NCBI RefSeq assembly: GCF_014297275.1 | Contig: NZ_JACOQK010000001.1 | Location: 124,001 to 188,000 of the forward strand | Reading direction: 5' to 3' | Origin: Clostridium facile | GTDB lineage: Bacteria > Bacillota > Clostridia > Oscillospirales > Ruminococcaceae | Length of the DNA stretch: 64,000 nucleotides | Shown: piece after piece, positions 18,505-26,330 of the stretch | Layout: the number at the start of each line of letters is the position of its first letter | Position numbering within the stretch: the stretch's first letter is position 1 | Translations under genes and position numbers: made by a program | Notes under the pieces: model-generated | Told to the model about the DNA's origin: nothing | Database searches by the model: none | What the model saw: only the letters and a program-made list of their open reading frames with translations

Positions 18505-19810
18505 TCTGTTCCTCCAAATCTTCTGGTTGTAATACCAATTGAATCGCCCAAGGCGGCAAATCAAATTGGTTTCCTTCCTGTTCCATAAACAAAAAAGCTG
18601 TTTGGTAGCGGGGAGCTTTGGTGGGAAAAATACCACATCCATCGGTAAAGTATAATAATCCCCGCAAATGATGAAATTTCCCTTCTGATAAGAGCTGGTC
18701 CACATAAGTAAATACCGGGCGGAAATCGGTCCCACCATTTCCAATGAGCTGAAAATGGTCCATATATTCCACCAACTGCCGCTCATTTTCAATCAATTGG
18801 TCGGATTGGATCTGCTCATCACATTGGATAATATGGATATTTACCTTTTTGAAGAAGCTGTCATTGGATTTTAAAATAGAGTAAGTTTCCTTTAAAAATG
18901 CCTGAACCAACTCCCCAGAACAGGACATAGATGTATCAATCGCGATGACAAAATCCTCTACTTTTTTCACTTCTTTTACTTCCTGTGATTCAATCAATGG
19001 CATGTTACCATAAAGTTCTAACCCATAAGTGTAGAAAGTATAGTCAAACGTATCTGGGTCCAGTTGGACTTCTTCCCCCAGTACAGCGAATTTTCGCAAA
19101 AATTCCCGATAATCATACTTTTGACGGTTTTCTACCTTGACCTGCTCCAAAAGTTCACCAGACTGTGAAGCGGCGTCCCGGGAAAAGGTTTCCATATTGG
19201 TTTGTGTTTTTTCGCTGATGTCCTTCCACTTTTGTTCTAAGCTCTCTATTTGTGGTTGGTTTTCTTTTGGAGAAGGCCATAAGGTATGGTCATCCACTGT
19301 AAATTCTGTTACCAGCCGCTGCAACGCTGTTTGGGAAAGGGACATCCGCAACAACGCACGGTAAATCCCTTCCGCAGTCAACACCTTTAACTGCTGGTTT
19401 AGCTGCCGATAGATCTCCTTTTTCAGAGCGGAAGAAGCCATTCGAATACAGCGATGATACATGCTATCAATTACCGATTCAATGGCGATATCACAGGAAA
19501 GATGCCATAGGGTCAAATCGGTTTTTGGAGTCTTGGTCAGATGGCGAAACAGACAGTGGAGCATACTGTGTAGATAAGCTCGATTGATCCAAATCCTACT
19601 TTTCTGGAATTGTTCGGTGAGGAAAAATGGGTTGTAATAAAGGGAATATCCATCCGTCCCAATAAAATCAGTTTTTAGGCTGATTTGATATCCAAAACTG
19701 CTCAATGCCAGATCAAAAAAACGCATGGCTAAATAAAGTTCATTCCGGGAAGTGTTGAGAATTTGACCGCATACCTGTTCATACCGCTGGGTAATCTCTT
19801 CTGACATCAT
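18494..19810 (-). CDS. VWA-domain protein with metallopeptidase-like N-terminal region (DUF2201)
   Basis: 438 residues. The N-terminal putative metallopeptidase region contains the H-x3-H-x4-H pattern in HSMLHCLFRH (about 82-91) followed by SCDIAIESVID. The C-terminal third is a von Willebrand A domain whose metal site is intact: D-x-S-x-S in AIDTSMSC and a later GGTDFRP. Such proteins pair with MoxR ATPases, exactly as the 11-base overlap with the next gene suggests. The VWA part would be the adaptor or substrate-binding part. No peptidase activity has been shown for this family as far as I know. Confidence 0.88.
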   Translation of the reverse strand: MMSEEITQRYEQVCGQILNTSRNELYLAMRFFDLALSSFGYQISLKTDFIGTDGYSLYYNPFFLTEQFQKSRIWINRAYLHSMLHCLFRHLTKTPKTDLTLWHLSCDIAIESVIDSMYHRCIRMASSALKKEIYRQLNQQLKVLTAEGIYRALLRMSLSQTALQRLVTEFTVDDHTLWPSPKENQPQIESLEQKWKDISEKTQTNMETFSRDAASQSGELLEQVKVENRQKYDYREFLRKFAVLGEEVQLDPDTFDYTFYTYGLELYGNMPLIESQEVKEVKKVEDFVIAIDTSMSCSGELVQAFLKETYSILKSNDSFFKKVNIHIIQCDEQIQSDQLIENERQLVEYMDHFQLIGNGGTDFRPVFTYVDQLLSEGKFHHLRGLLYFTDGCGIFPTKAPRYQTAFLFMEQEGNQFDLPPWAIQLVLQPEDLEEQNEH

Positions 19811-19837
19811 ATCCTCCTTCCCGCAATAAAATTTTGC

Positions 19838-20836
19838 TTATAGTTCAAATGATTTTTCCTGTTTTTGAAAATGGGTGTGTCGGTAATCCATTAAAAAGCT
19901 AAGGATTTCTCCTCGTTGGGATTTGTTTGCAAGGGTGATGGCATAATCAACATCCTCTGGCCCCATTAGATGATTCTGTACCATAAATTCAATACATTCT
20001 GCCCAATCGTTTTGGATGGCAAGCTGGCAAATAAAACGGTTGTGCTCTTTTAAATATTGCATATATTGTTCCTGTGCGGATTCGCTGAGCTGATAAGGAT
20101 AACGGATACGTTCCATCGCAATTTTTGCTACCGTTTTTTCGTTGTCCTCAGCCTTTGCTACAGGCAACAGGCTGTCATATTCCCGGTAGTTGATACTTCC
20201 ATCCAAAAAGCATTGACGATAACGATATCCGGAACCTCTTGCGAACCACTCAAAAATCCTGGCTGGAGCGTTTTCAATGGTTTCCTCAAAATATTGAGGA
20301 AAGGTGAGTTTTGCCTGCCGCGGTACACCATACATTCCATTGTTATAATGGAGAAGGACATCCACTTCATGTTGGATATCTGTGATAATACTTTTTAGGC
20401 AGGTTTCCTGCCCGTTGATGTTGGTCAGTTCAATGGTAGTGAGGGATTCACAATTTTGGAAGGCACCCCCTCCAATTTCCTGCATATTTCCTGGCATGGA
20501 AACATACTGTAAATTGATACAGTTAAAAAAAGCATAGTCTCCAATTTGGGTAATGGTTTCAGGCAATTGGATTGAGGTAAGGTTTTTTCCGCATAGAGGA
20601 AGGGCGGATTCTTGAAATCCTAATTCCCCAGATAGTTGAATTAACTGGAGTTCCCCAGTTGCTTTGGAAAGCCCTTCCGGAGAGGAAAAAGCATAAGCGC
20701 CGATTTTGGTTACTGGCATCCCTTGGATTTGATTTGGTAAAACAATATCCGTTTGGTCTGTTAAACATTGGTGGATGGTTACTGTTCCTTGTTGAACAGA
20801 ATAATAAATTGTCATTCCCATAGAGCTTTGTTTCAT
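19838..20836 (-). CDS. Leucine-rich-repeat (BspA/LRR_5) cytoplasmic protein
   Basis: 332 residues. LRR_5-type repeats (about 25-135) such as TKIGAYAFSS, TQIGDYAFFNC and QEIGGGAFQNC. A middle region without recognised fold (140-255) and two C-terminal helical hairpins (265-320) that look ankyrin-like. There is no signal peptide or anchor, unlike surface BspA proteins. GGAGTG lies before the ATG. It is the first gene of the operon with the VWA and MoxR genes 27 bases on, which suggests an adaptor or substrate for that ATPase complex. That role is inferred only. Confidence 0.85.
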   Translation of the reverse strand: MKQSSMGMTIYYSVQQGTVTIHQCLTDQTDIVLPNQIQGMPVTKIGAYAFSSPEGLSKATGELQLIQLSGELGFQESALPLCGKNLTSIQLPETITQIGDYAFFNCINLQYVSMPGNMQEIGGGAFQNCESLTTIELTNINGQETCLKSIITDIQHEVDVLLHYNNGMYGVPRQAKLTFPQYFEETIENAPARIFEWFARGSGYRYRQCFLDGSINYREYDSLLPVAKAEDNEKTVAKIAMERIRYPYQLSESAQEQYMQYLKEHNRFICQLAIQNDWAECIEFMVQNHLMGPEDVDYAITLANKSQRGEILSFLMDYRHTHFQKQEKSFEL

Positions 20837-20930
20837 AAATGCACTCCTTCTACTACCATTTACAATAAGATTTCTCTTTTCTCAATAAAAATGTATGAAT
20901 TACAAATAAAAATTTAAAATACAAAACAGC

Positions 20931-20964
20931 AAAAACGCCTGCAAGTAAAACGCAGACGTTTTTA
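20931..20964 (-). terminator. Terminator of tyrS
   Basis: On the minus strand AAACGTCTGC / GCAGGCGTTT stem followed by TTT(GC); lies directly after the tyrS stop. Confidence 0.8.
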
Positions 20965-20968
20965 AACA

Positions 20969-22195
20969 TTAAGCTTTGATTGCTTTATGGAATACTTTTT
21001 TCCCTTTTTTGATGATGACATAACCTTTTTCAAAGTTGGAAGCATCCAATTTTGCAGTTGGGTCGGTAATTTTTTCATCGTCAATGGAAATACCGCCTTG
21101 TTGTGTGAGCCGGCGCGCTTCCCCTTTGGAAGGGCAAAGTTTTGTAGCAACCAATAAATCCAATAAACCAATGGTGCCATCTTGGAACGCGTCCGCACTT
21201 AATTCTGTGCTTGGCATATTTTCATCCTGTGCATTTGCACTAAACAAGTTGCGGGAAGTTTCCAGTGCTTTGGTAGCTTCTTCTTCCCCGTGAACCAGTT
21301 TGGTTACTTCGTAAGCCAGAATTTCTTTTGCTTTATTTAACTGGCTACCTTCCCAGCTTTCCATTGCCTCAATTTCTTCGATTGGAAGGAAAGTAATCAG
21401 CTTCAGGCAGTTAATCACATCGTCGTCGCTGACGTTTCTCCAATACTGGAAGAATTCGTATGGTGGACATTTTTCAGGGTCAAGCCATAAGGCGCCTTTT
21501 TGGGTTTTGCCCATTTTTTTGCCTTCTTTTGTGGTTAACAGGGTAAAGGTCATCCCGTATACTTCTTCCCCTTTAACACGGCGCACCAAATCGATACCAC
21601 CTAGGATATTGGACCATTGGTCGTCGCCGCCCAATTCCATTTTACATCCGGTTGTGTTATACAGATGAAGGAAGTCATAGCTTTGCATCAACATGTAGTT
21701 GAATTCTAAAAAGCTTAATCCCACTGCCAAACGGCTTTTTACACATTCCGCTGTCAACATTTTGTTAACGGAGAAATGCCGTCCAACATCGCGTAAAAAG
21801 TCAATATAATTTAGGTTTAAGAGCCAATCGCCATTTTTCAGCATCAATGCTTTCCCATCAGAAAAATCAATGAATTTGGACATCTGCTTTTTAAAGCATT
21901 CCGCATTGTGATTGATTTCTTCTACTGTTAACATTTTTCTCATATCAGTACGTCCAGTTGGGTCGCCAATCATAGTAGTACCAGTACCAAGCAAAGCAAT
22001 TGGACGATGGCCAGCCTGTTGCAGATGGCGCATTACAATCAACTGCAAAAAGTGCCCAACATGCAGGCTGTCCGCAGTAGCGTCAAAACCGATATAAAAG
22101 GTAACTTTTTCGTTTTCCAGTAATTCTTTGATTTTTTCTTCATTGGTCATTTGGGCGATTAACCCACGGCGTTTTAATTCTTCAAATACAGTCAT
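20969..22195 (-). CDS. tyrS: Tyrosyl-tRNA synthetase
   Basis: 408-residue class I synthetase that charges tRNA-Tyr. The HIGH-type signature is HVGH in ADSLHVGHFLQ, the KMSKS-type loop is KMGKT near 230, and an S4 RNA-binding domain closes the protein (about 345-405). These features match the TyrZ-type branch common in Clostridia. The ATG at 22195 is chosen over a frame 17 codons longer because AAAGGAGAA stands 6 bases upstream. Expression is under a T-box leader with a Tyr specifier. Confidence 0.97.
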   Translation of the reverse strand: MTVFEELKRRGLIAQMTNEEKIKELLENEKVTFYIGFDATADSLHVGHFLQLIVMRHLQQAGHRPIALLGTGTTMIGDPTGRTDMRKMLTVEEINHNAECFKKQMSKFIDFSDGKALMLKNGDWLLNLNYIDFLRDVGRHFSVNKMLTAECVKSRLAVGLSFLEFNYMLMQSYDFLHLYNTTGCKMELGGDDQWSNILGGIDLVRRVKGEEVYGMTFTLLTTKEGKKMGKTQKGALWLDPEKCPPYEFFQYWRNVSDDDVINCLKLITFLPIEEIEAMESWEGSQLNKAKEILAYEVTKLVHGEEEATKALETSRNLFSANAQDENMPSTELSADAFQDGTIGLLDLLVATKLCPSKGEARRLTQQGGISIDDEKITDPTAKLDASNFEKGYVIIKKGKKVFHKAIKA

Positions 22196-22243
22196 ATGAA
22201 TTCTCCTTTTATCAATTTGATACGGAAGGGGAATAGTCAAAAA

Positions 22244-22520
22244 CAAAAAAGCCCTCCGTATCCTGTTACAGATACAGAGGACGAAAATACGATTTTCGTG
22301 TTACCACCTCTATTTACAGAACCCTCACGGATTACTGCCTCGGCAGGTCAAAGGACTGATCTGCTACGCAATAACGGGCGTACCCGATGCAGCCTACTAA
22401 CAAGTTCGGCTACACAACTCCAAGATGTATTCAGCATAAGGCCAGCTGCGTTTTTTCACCACCCAAACGCTCTCTGTGAATCTGGAAAACTTTGCTTACT
22501 TGTTCTTTTCTCAGTTATTA
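22244..22520 (-). promoter_or_regulatory. Tyrosine T-box riboswitch leader of tyrS
   Basis: Untranslated leader that senses uncharged tRNA-Tyr. Reading the minus strand: the specifier loop has GAA-UAC-A, with codon UAC (Tyr) at 22429-22427; the conserved T-box AGAGGTGGTAACACG lies around 22298-22312; the terminator pairs 22271-22280 with 22253-22262 and is followed by six T. The match between specifier codon and downstream gene is direct confirmation. Confidence 0.95.
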
Positions 22521-22525
22521 TTTGT

Positions 22526-22554
22526 ATCCTAACACAAAGTTTTTTCGTTGTCAA
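22526..22554 (-). promoter_or_regulatory. Sigma-A promoter of tyrS
   Basis: Minus strand TTGACA (22554-22549), 17-bp spacer, TAGGAT (22531-22526), immediately before the T-box leader. Confidence 0.8.
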
Positions 22555-22580
22555 CCGTTGACGGAAAAAATCTTGTTTTA

Positions 22581-22638
22581 TTCGTCAGAATGAGCCACGA
22601 GCGTTTGACAAAATTAAGGCTTGTCCTGGGGGTATACT
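22581..22638 (+). promoter_or_regulatory. spoIIG promoter with 22-bp spacer and Spo0A-box candidates
   Basis: TTGACA (22605-22610) and TATACT (22633-22638) are exactly 22 bp apart. The Bacillus subtilis spoIIG promoter has this same unusual spacing and needs Spo0A~P for sigma-A to use it. TTCGTCA at 22581 is a reverse 0A box (TGACGAA), and TGACAAA at 22606 is one base off the TGNCGAA consensus and overlaps the -35. Confidence 0.8.
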
Positions 22639-22661
22639 GGAAATTGGACGAGGTGAACAAA

Positions 22662-23513
22662 ATGCAGGTGATATATTTAGACGTACTTTTAGCGGTAAAC
22701 TTATTTGTGAATTACTTTTTACTGTTATCCGTAAAATTATTTTTCCACAGCAAGGTGAAACGTTGGAGGATGATTTTGGCGGCTGTGATTGGCAGCCTGT
22801 TTTCCTTGATGATTTTTCTGCCCGATCCAGGATTGTTGCTAACATTCCTCATCAAAGGGATTCTTGGTGTATTATTGGTATGGCTCTGTTTTGGTTACCA
22901 ACAAAGGGGAATTTTTATTAAAACAGTCTTAGGCTTTTTTGGAGTTAATTTTTTGTATGCTGGTGTAATGATGGCACTCTGGATATTTGTCTGTCCTGTA
23001 GGGATGTATTGGAACAACGGTGTGGCGTATTTTCACATTTCCGCATTAGCATTGGTCATTGGAACAATTGTCGCTTATATTGTAGTACGTGTAATCTGTT
23101 TTTTATGGAACAAACGGGTACATGCCAAGGAGTTATACCAAATTAAAATTATATGGAATCAAAAAGAAGCCAATTTATCTGCTTTTTATGATACAGGAAA
23201 TCGGTTAATCGACCCATTTACAGGACATCCTGTCGTAATCTGTGAATATCAGGCAGTTAAAAATTTATTACCCGCTTCCATTCAGCAGGTTTTGGAATCT
23301 GGTCAATACATACAATCCACTGAGCTTTTGCAGGCGGTAAAATTCCATCTGATTCCATTCCAGACAGTAGGAGGAGAAAGCTTTATTGTAGGGTTTGCCC
23401 CCGACCAGTTTTATTTAGAAGAAAAACCGGTGAGCGGTTTTATGATAGGGATTACTGTGAATCATCTTTCCCATGGAGAGTTTCAAGCAGTCCTCCCAGC
23501 AAAATTCAATTAA
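22662..23513 (+). CDS. spoIIGA: Sigma-E processing aspartic protease SpoIIGA
   Basis: 283 residues. Five membrane helices (about 5-150) are followed by a cytoplasmic aspartic-protease domain whose active-site motif AFYDTGNRLIDPF is at about 172-184. It dimerises in the septal membrane and cleaves pro-sigma-E in the mother cell. The ATG at 22662 is preceded by GAGGTG; the frame extends 38 codons further but would start upstream of the promoter. sigE follows 13 bases on, as in other spore formers. Confidence 0.95.
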   Translation: MQVIYLDVLLAVNLFVNYFLLLSVKLFFHSKVKRWRMILAAVIGSLFSLMIFLPDPGLLLTFLIKGILGVLLVWLCFGYQQRGIFIKTVLGFFGVNFLYAGVMMALWIFVCPVGMYWNNGVAYFHISALALVIGTIVAYIVVRVICFLWNKRVHAKELYQIKIIWNQKEANLSAFYDTGNRLIDPFTGHPVVICEYQAVKNLLPASIQQVLESGQYIQSTELLQAVKFHLIPFQTVGGESFIVGFAPDQFYLEEKPVSGFMIGITVNHLSHGEFQAVLPAKFN

Positions 23514-23526
23514 GGAGTGAAAGGTT

Positions 23527-24240
23527 ATGTTTTTAAAATGGCTATGGAAAAAACGGAATCAATTATTACGATATTTAGGGCTAGTGGATCCTGTCCATTA
23601 CATCAATGGTGCGGATACCTTACCGCCCCCTTTAGATAAGGAACAGGAACAGATTGTGTTTCGAAAATTATCGGAAAATGACCCTTGGGCAAGGGAACAG
23701 TTGATTGTACATAATTTAAGGCTGGTTGTTTATATCGCAAAAAAATTTGAATCCACTGGAATTGGCATTGAGGATTTAATTTCGATTGGGACCATTGGGT
23801 TAATCAAAGCGGTGAACACATTTTCCCCTGAAAAAAATATTAAGCTAGCTACCTATGCTTCTCGCTGCATTGAAAATGAAATTTTGATGTATTTAAGGAA
23901 AACCAATCCTTTAAAAAATGAAGTTTCGATTGACGAGCCATTAAAAATTGATTGGGATGGAAACGAACTGTTGTTGTCCGATGTGTTGGGGACAGAAAAT
24001 GATTGTGTGAATAAAGGAATTGAAGAACGGGTAGAGCGGGATTTAGTAGTAGATTGTATTAATAAGTTAGGAGATAGGGAACGGGAAATTATGCAGCTGA
24101 GGTTTGGCATGGTGGATGGAAACGAATATACCCAAAAGGAAGTGGCAGATAAAATTGGAATTTCCCAATCCTATATTTCCAGGCTGGAGAAAAAGATTAT
24201 CACAAGGTTGAAAAAAGAGATAGAACGGGTTAATATCTAA
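23527..24240 (+). CDS. sigE: Sporulation sigma factor sigma-E (pro-form)
   Basis: 237 residues, the length of sigma-E elsewhere. The N-terminus is a hydrophobic pro-sequence that SpoIIGA removes, ending near HYINGADTLPPPLDKEQE (about residues 23-40). Region 2 holds the DLISIGTIGLIKAVNTF motif, region 4 the helix-turn-helix TQKEVADKIGISQSYISRLE. It directs mother-cell transcription, including spoIVA further along in this window. AAGGAGTG precedes the ATG. In many species sigG follows; here the tRNA operon does. Confidence 0.97.
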   Translation: MFLKWLWKKRNQLLRYLGLVDPVHYINGADTLPPPLDKEQEQIVFRKLSENDPWAREQLIVHNLRLVVYIAKKFESTGIGIEDLISIGTIGLIKAVNTFSPEKNIKLATYASRCIENEILMYLRKTNPLKNEVSIDEPLKIDWDGNELLLSDVLGTENDCVNKGIEERVERDLVVDCINKLGDREREIMQLRFGMVDGNEYTQKEVADKIGISQSYISRLEKKIITRLKKEIERVNI

Positions 24241-24319
24241 TAAAATTGCTTTGTCGTTTTGGATGAAAAATTGCTGTTTAAAAAAATCGAAAAAAATAAA
24301 AATAAAATGAAAAAAAGTG

Positions 24320-24348
24320 TTGACAAATAAAAAGTGGTCTGGTATAAT
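24320..24348 (+). promoter_or_regulatory. Consensus sigma-A promoter of the tRNA operon
   Basis: TTGACA (24320-24325), 17-bp spacer, TATAAT (24343-24348). A perfect consensus promoter 42 bases before the first tRNA. Confidence 0.95.
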
Positions 24349-24390
24349 AATATTCGTCGCTTGAGGGAACACCCCGGACGGCGGATAAAT

Positions 24391-24466
24391 GGGAGCATAG
24401 CTCAGCTGGGAGAGCATCTGCCTTACAAGCAGAGGGTCATAGGTTCGAGCCCTATTGTTCCCACCA
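24391..24466 (+). tRNA. tRNA-Val (anticodon TAC)
   Basis: 76 bases with encoded CCA. Acceptor stem GGGAGCA/TGTTCCC (one wobble), D-arm GCTCAGCTGGGAGAGC, anticodon TAC at 24424-24426, and T-arm GGTTCGAGCCC. Confidence 0.95.
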
Positions 24467-24469
24467 TAC

Positions 24470-24546
24470 GGCCCGTTAGTTCAGTTGGTTAGAACGCTTG
24501 CCTGTCACGCAAGAGGTCGTCAGTTCGAGTCTGATACGGGTCGCCA
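24470..24546 (+). tRNA. tRNA-Asp (anticodon GTC)
   Basis: 77 bases with encoded CCA; acceptor stem GGCCCGT/ACGGGTC (one G-T pair), anticodon GTC at 24504-24506, T-loop GTTCGAGTC. Four bases after tRNA-Val. Confidence 0.95.
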
Positions 24547-24588
24547 ACCAGTTGTCTGAAAGAGATTGATTACAAGGGCGACTGAAAT

Positions 24589-24664
<76 letters not shown>

Positions 24665-24696
24665 AAAGACCTTTTCTGAAAAGAGAAGGCAAACAT

Positions 24697-24772
24697 GCGG
24701 GTTTAGCTCATCTGGTAGAGCGCCACCTTGCCAAGGTGGAGGTAGCGAGTTCGAGCCTCGTAACCCGCTCCA
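24697..24772 (+). tRNA. tRNA-Gly (anticodon GCC), copy 1
   Basis: 76 bases with encoded CCA; acceptor stem GCGGGTT/AACCCGC, anticodon GCC at 24730-24732. Identical to the copy 157 bases downstream. Confidence 0.95.
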
Positions 24773-24778
24773 TTTTTT

Positions 24779-24812
24779 ATCCGAAGTTAAAAGGTTTAAC
24801 TTTGGATTTTTT
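24779..24812 (+). terminator. Terminator after the first tRNA-Gly
   Basis: ATCCGAAGTTAAA / TTTAACTTTGGAT (one G-T pair), loop AGG, then a T-run. Confidence 0.8.
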
Positions 24813-24814
24813 AT

Positions 24815-24844
24815 TTGTTATGATCGATTTTCATGTAGTATAAG
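24815..24844 (+). promoter_or_regulatory. Weak promoter before the second tRNA-Gly
   Basis: TTGTTA (24815-24820), 18-bp spacer, TATAAG (24839-24844), 10 bases before the tRNA. Needed if the preceding terminator is efficient. Confidence 0.45.
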
Positions 24845-24853
24845 ATAGCATTT

Positions 24854-24929
24854 GCGGGTTTAGCTCATCTGGTAGAGCGCCACCTTGCCAAGGTGGAGGT
24901 AGCGAGTTCGAGCCTCGTAACCCGCTCCA
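24854..24929 (+). tRNA. tRNA-Gly (anticodon GCC), copy 2
   Basis: Identical 76-base duplicate of the gene at 24697, lying after a terminator. It probably forms a separate transcript ended by its own hairpin at 24936. Confidence 0.95.
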
Positions 24930-24935
24930 AATGGT

Positions 24936-24972
24936 TTGCCTTATCCTTTTTAAATAAAGGGTAAGGCTTTTT
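24936..24972 (+). terminator. Terminator after the second tRNA-Gly
   Basis: GCCTTATCC / GGGTAAGGC stem with a 12-base loop and five T. Confidence 0.8.
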
Positions 24973-25209
24973 CATTAGGAAACTTTTATAGAAGGATATG
25001 ATAAGATACCAATTTTTAAGATGATTGATCATAAAATATCTGCTATTAAAATTTATCTATGTAAAGAAAAGTATAGATAAATATTTTACAGATGTTGTAA
25101 TTCTATAGGAAGTTCAATCTGATAAAGATAAATTTCCTTCTCTATGATTTTATTGGAATATCTGTTATAATATTTGTAGAATAGAATGAATGCACTGGGG
25201 GAGTATATT

Positions 25210-26043
25210 GTGGCTTATGGAAAGACAATAGAATTATTCCTTGTCAATGGAACAGCGGATAGTTTAACAACAGCGGAATTGTCCAACTGGAATGGAAAAG
25301 CAATTAAAATCCCAAGAACTGAAGTAGCAGAATGTGAACGGGAGGATATTCAAGGAGTAGGGGTATATTTTTTGTTCTGCCAAGAAGATGATGGGACAGA
25401 TTCTGTTTATATTGGGGAAGCTGAAAATGTTTTAATAAGATTAAAACAGCATTTGAGTGATTTTAAGGCGGGAAAAGAAAAATATTATTGGAATACAGCT
25501 GTTGCATTCCTCGGTAGGGATTTAAACAAAGCATTAGGGCGTTATTTAGAGGATCAATTGTTTCACATTGCGAAAAAATGCAATCGCTATAAAATACTTA
25601 CAAAGGCAACTTATAATACAACCATTAAGGAATCTCAACGCGCATCAATGGAAGAATTTATGGATAACATAAAGATTTTGCTGAACGCATTGGGATATAA
25701 AGTATTAACACCAGTACCGCAAGCCACTAGTACAACTACATATTTATATTGTAAAAGCTCAGATGCCTCGGCAAAAGGTTTTATTAGTATTGGTGGATTT
25801 ACTGTATTAAAAGGGTCCACAATTTCCGACCGTATGGCTCCATCCTTTCCAACAGGGGCGAAAAGTTATTATAATCTGAGGAATCAATTGATAGCTGATG
25901 GGATTATTATCAATGGTGTTTTTGAGCAGGATTATGAGTTTAATGCCCCATCCGCTGCCTCTGCGGTTGTTTTAGGACGTGCCTCTAATGGAAAATTGTA
26001 TTGGAAAACAGAGGATGGAAAAACACTAAAAGAAATACTTTAA
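25210..26043 (+). CDS. GIY-YIG nuclease-family protein with DUF4357
   Basis: 277 residues counted from GTG. A GIY-YIG-like domain sits at about 45-130: the GVGVYFLF and DSVYIGEAENVLIRLKQH strands give the GVY...YIG core, with R78 or R81 as the likely catalytic arginine and an E at about 112. The C-terminal DUF4357 spans about 205-277 (LGRASNGKLYWKTEDG). Single-gene members of this group have no established role; some occur in mobile or defence contexts. The GTG is chosen because GGGGAG precedes it by 6 bases and family members begin MA-GKTI; an in-frame ATG lies at 25186. It follows the tRNA cluster. Confidence 0.85.
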   Translation: MAYGKTIELFLVNGTADSLTTAELSNWNGKAIKIPRTEVAECEREDIQGVGVYFLFCQEDDGTDSVYIGEAENVLIRLKQHLSDFKAGKEKYYWNTAVAFLGRDLNKALGRYLEDQLFHIAKKCNRYKILTKATYNTTIKESQRASMEEFMDNIKILLNALGYKVLTPVPQATSTTTYLYCKSSDASAKGFISIGGFTVLKGSTISDRMAPSFPTGAKSYYNLRNQLIADGIIINGVFEQDYEFNAPSAASAVVLGRASNGKLYWKTEDGKTLKEIL

Positions 26044-26274
26044 ATGCTCAAGACCGCTTGGTTGATACACAGCCCCTAAAAGAGGATATTATCGGCTTAA
26101 TTCCTATGGGGATTGAATTATATTATGCACTGTCACCTGTAAACGGGTTTAAAATAGTACTATTTTATTTATATAACCTTTTACTTTTTTAGTTCCTATA
26201 AAGCTCGCTGTTATGATTGTTGCACGACTCTTTTTCTTCCCTTGATAAAACAGGGAGATTAGATACCATTGAAA

Positions 26275-26306
26275 AAAAGCTGATTCTTAGATAAGAATCA
26301 GCTTTT
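26275..26306. terminator. Bidirectional terminator between GIY-YIG gene and glnN
   Basis: 15-bp perfect stem AAAAGCTGATTCTTA / TAAGAATCAGCTTTT with a 2-base loop and T-rich tails on both strands. It lies 24 bases from the glnN stop. Confidence 0.85.
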
Positions 26307-26330
26307 CTTTTTGCTGCATTTTACATTTTG

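Noticed and set aside
22548..22661. 38-codon N-terminal extension of spoIIGA
   Set aside because: It begins upstream of the promoter elements and lacks a ribosome-binding site; the ATG at 22662 has GAGGTG.
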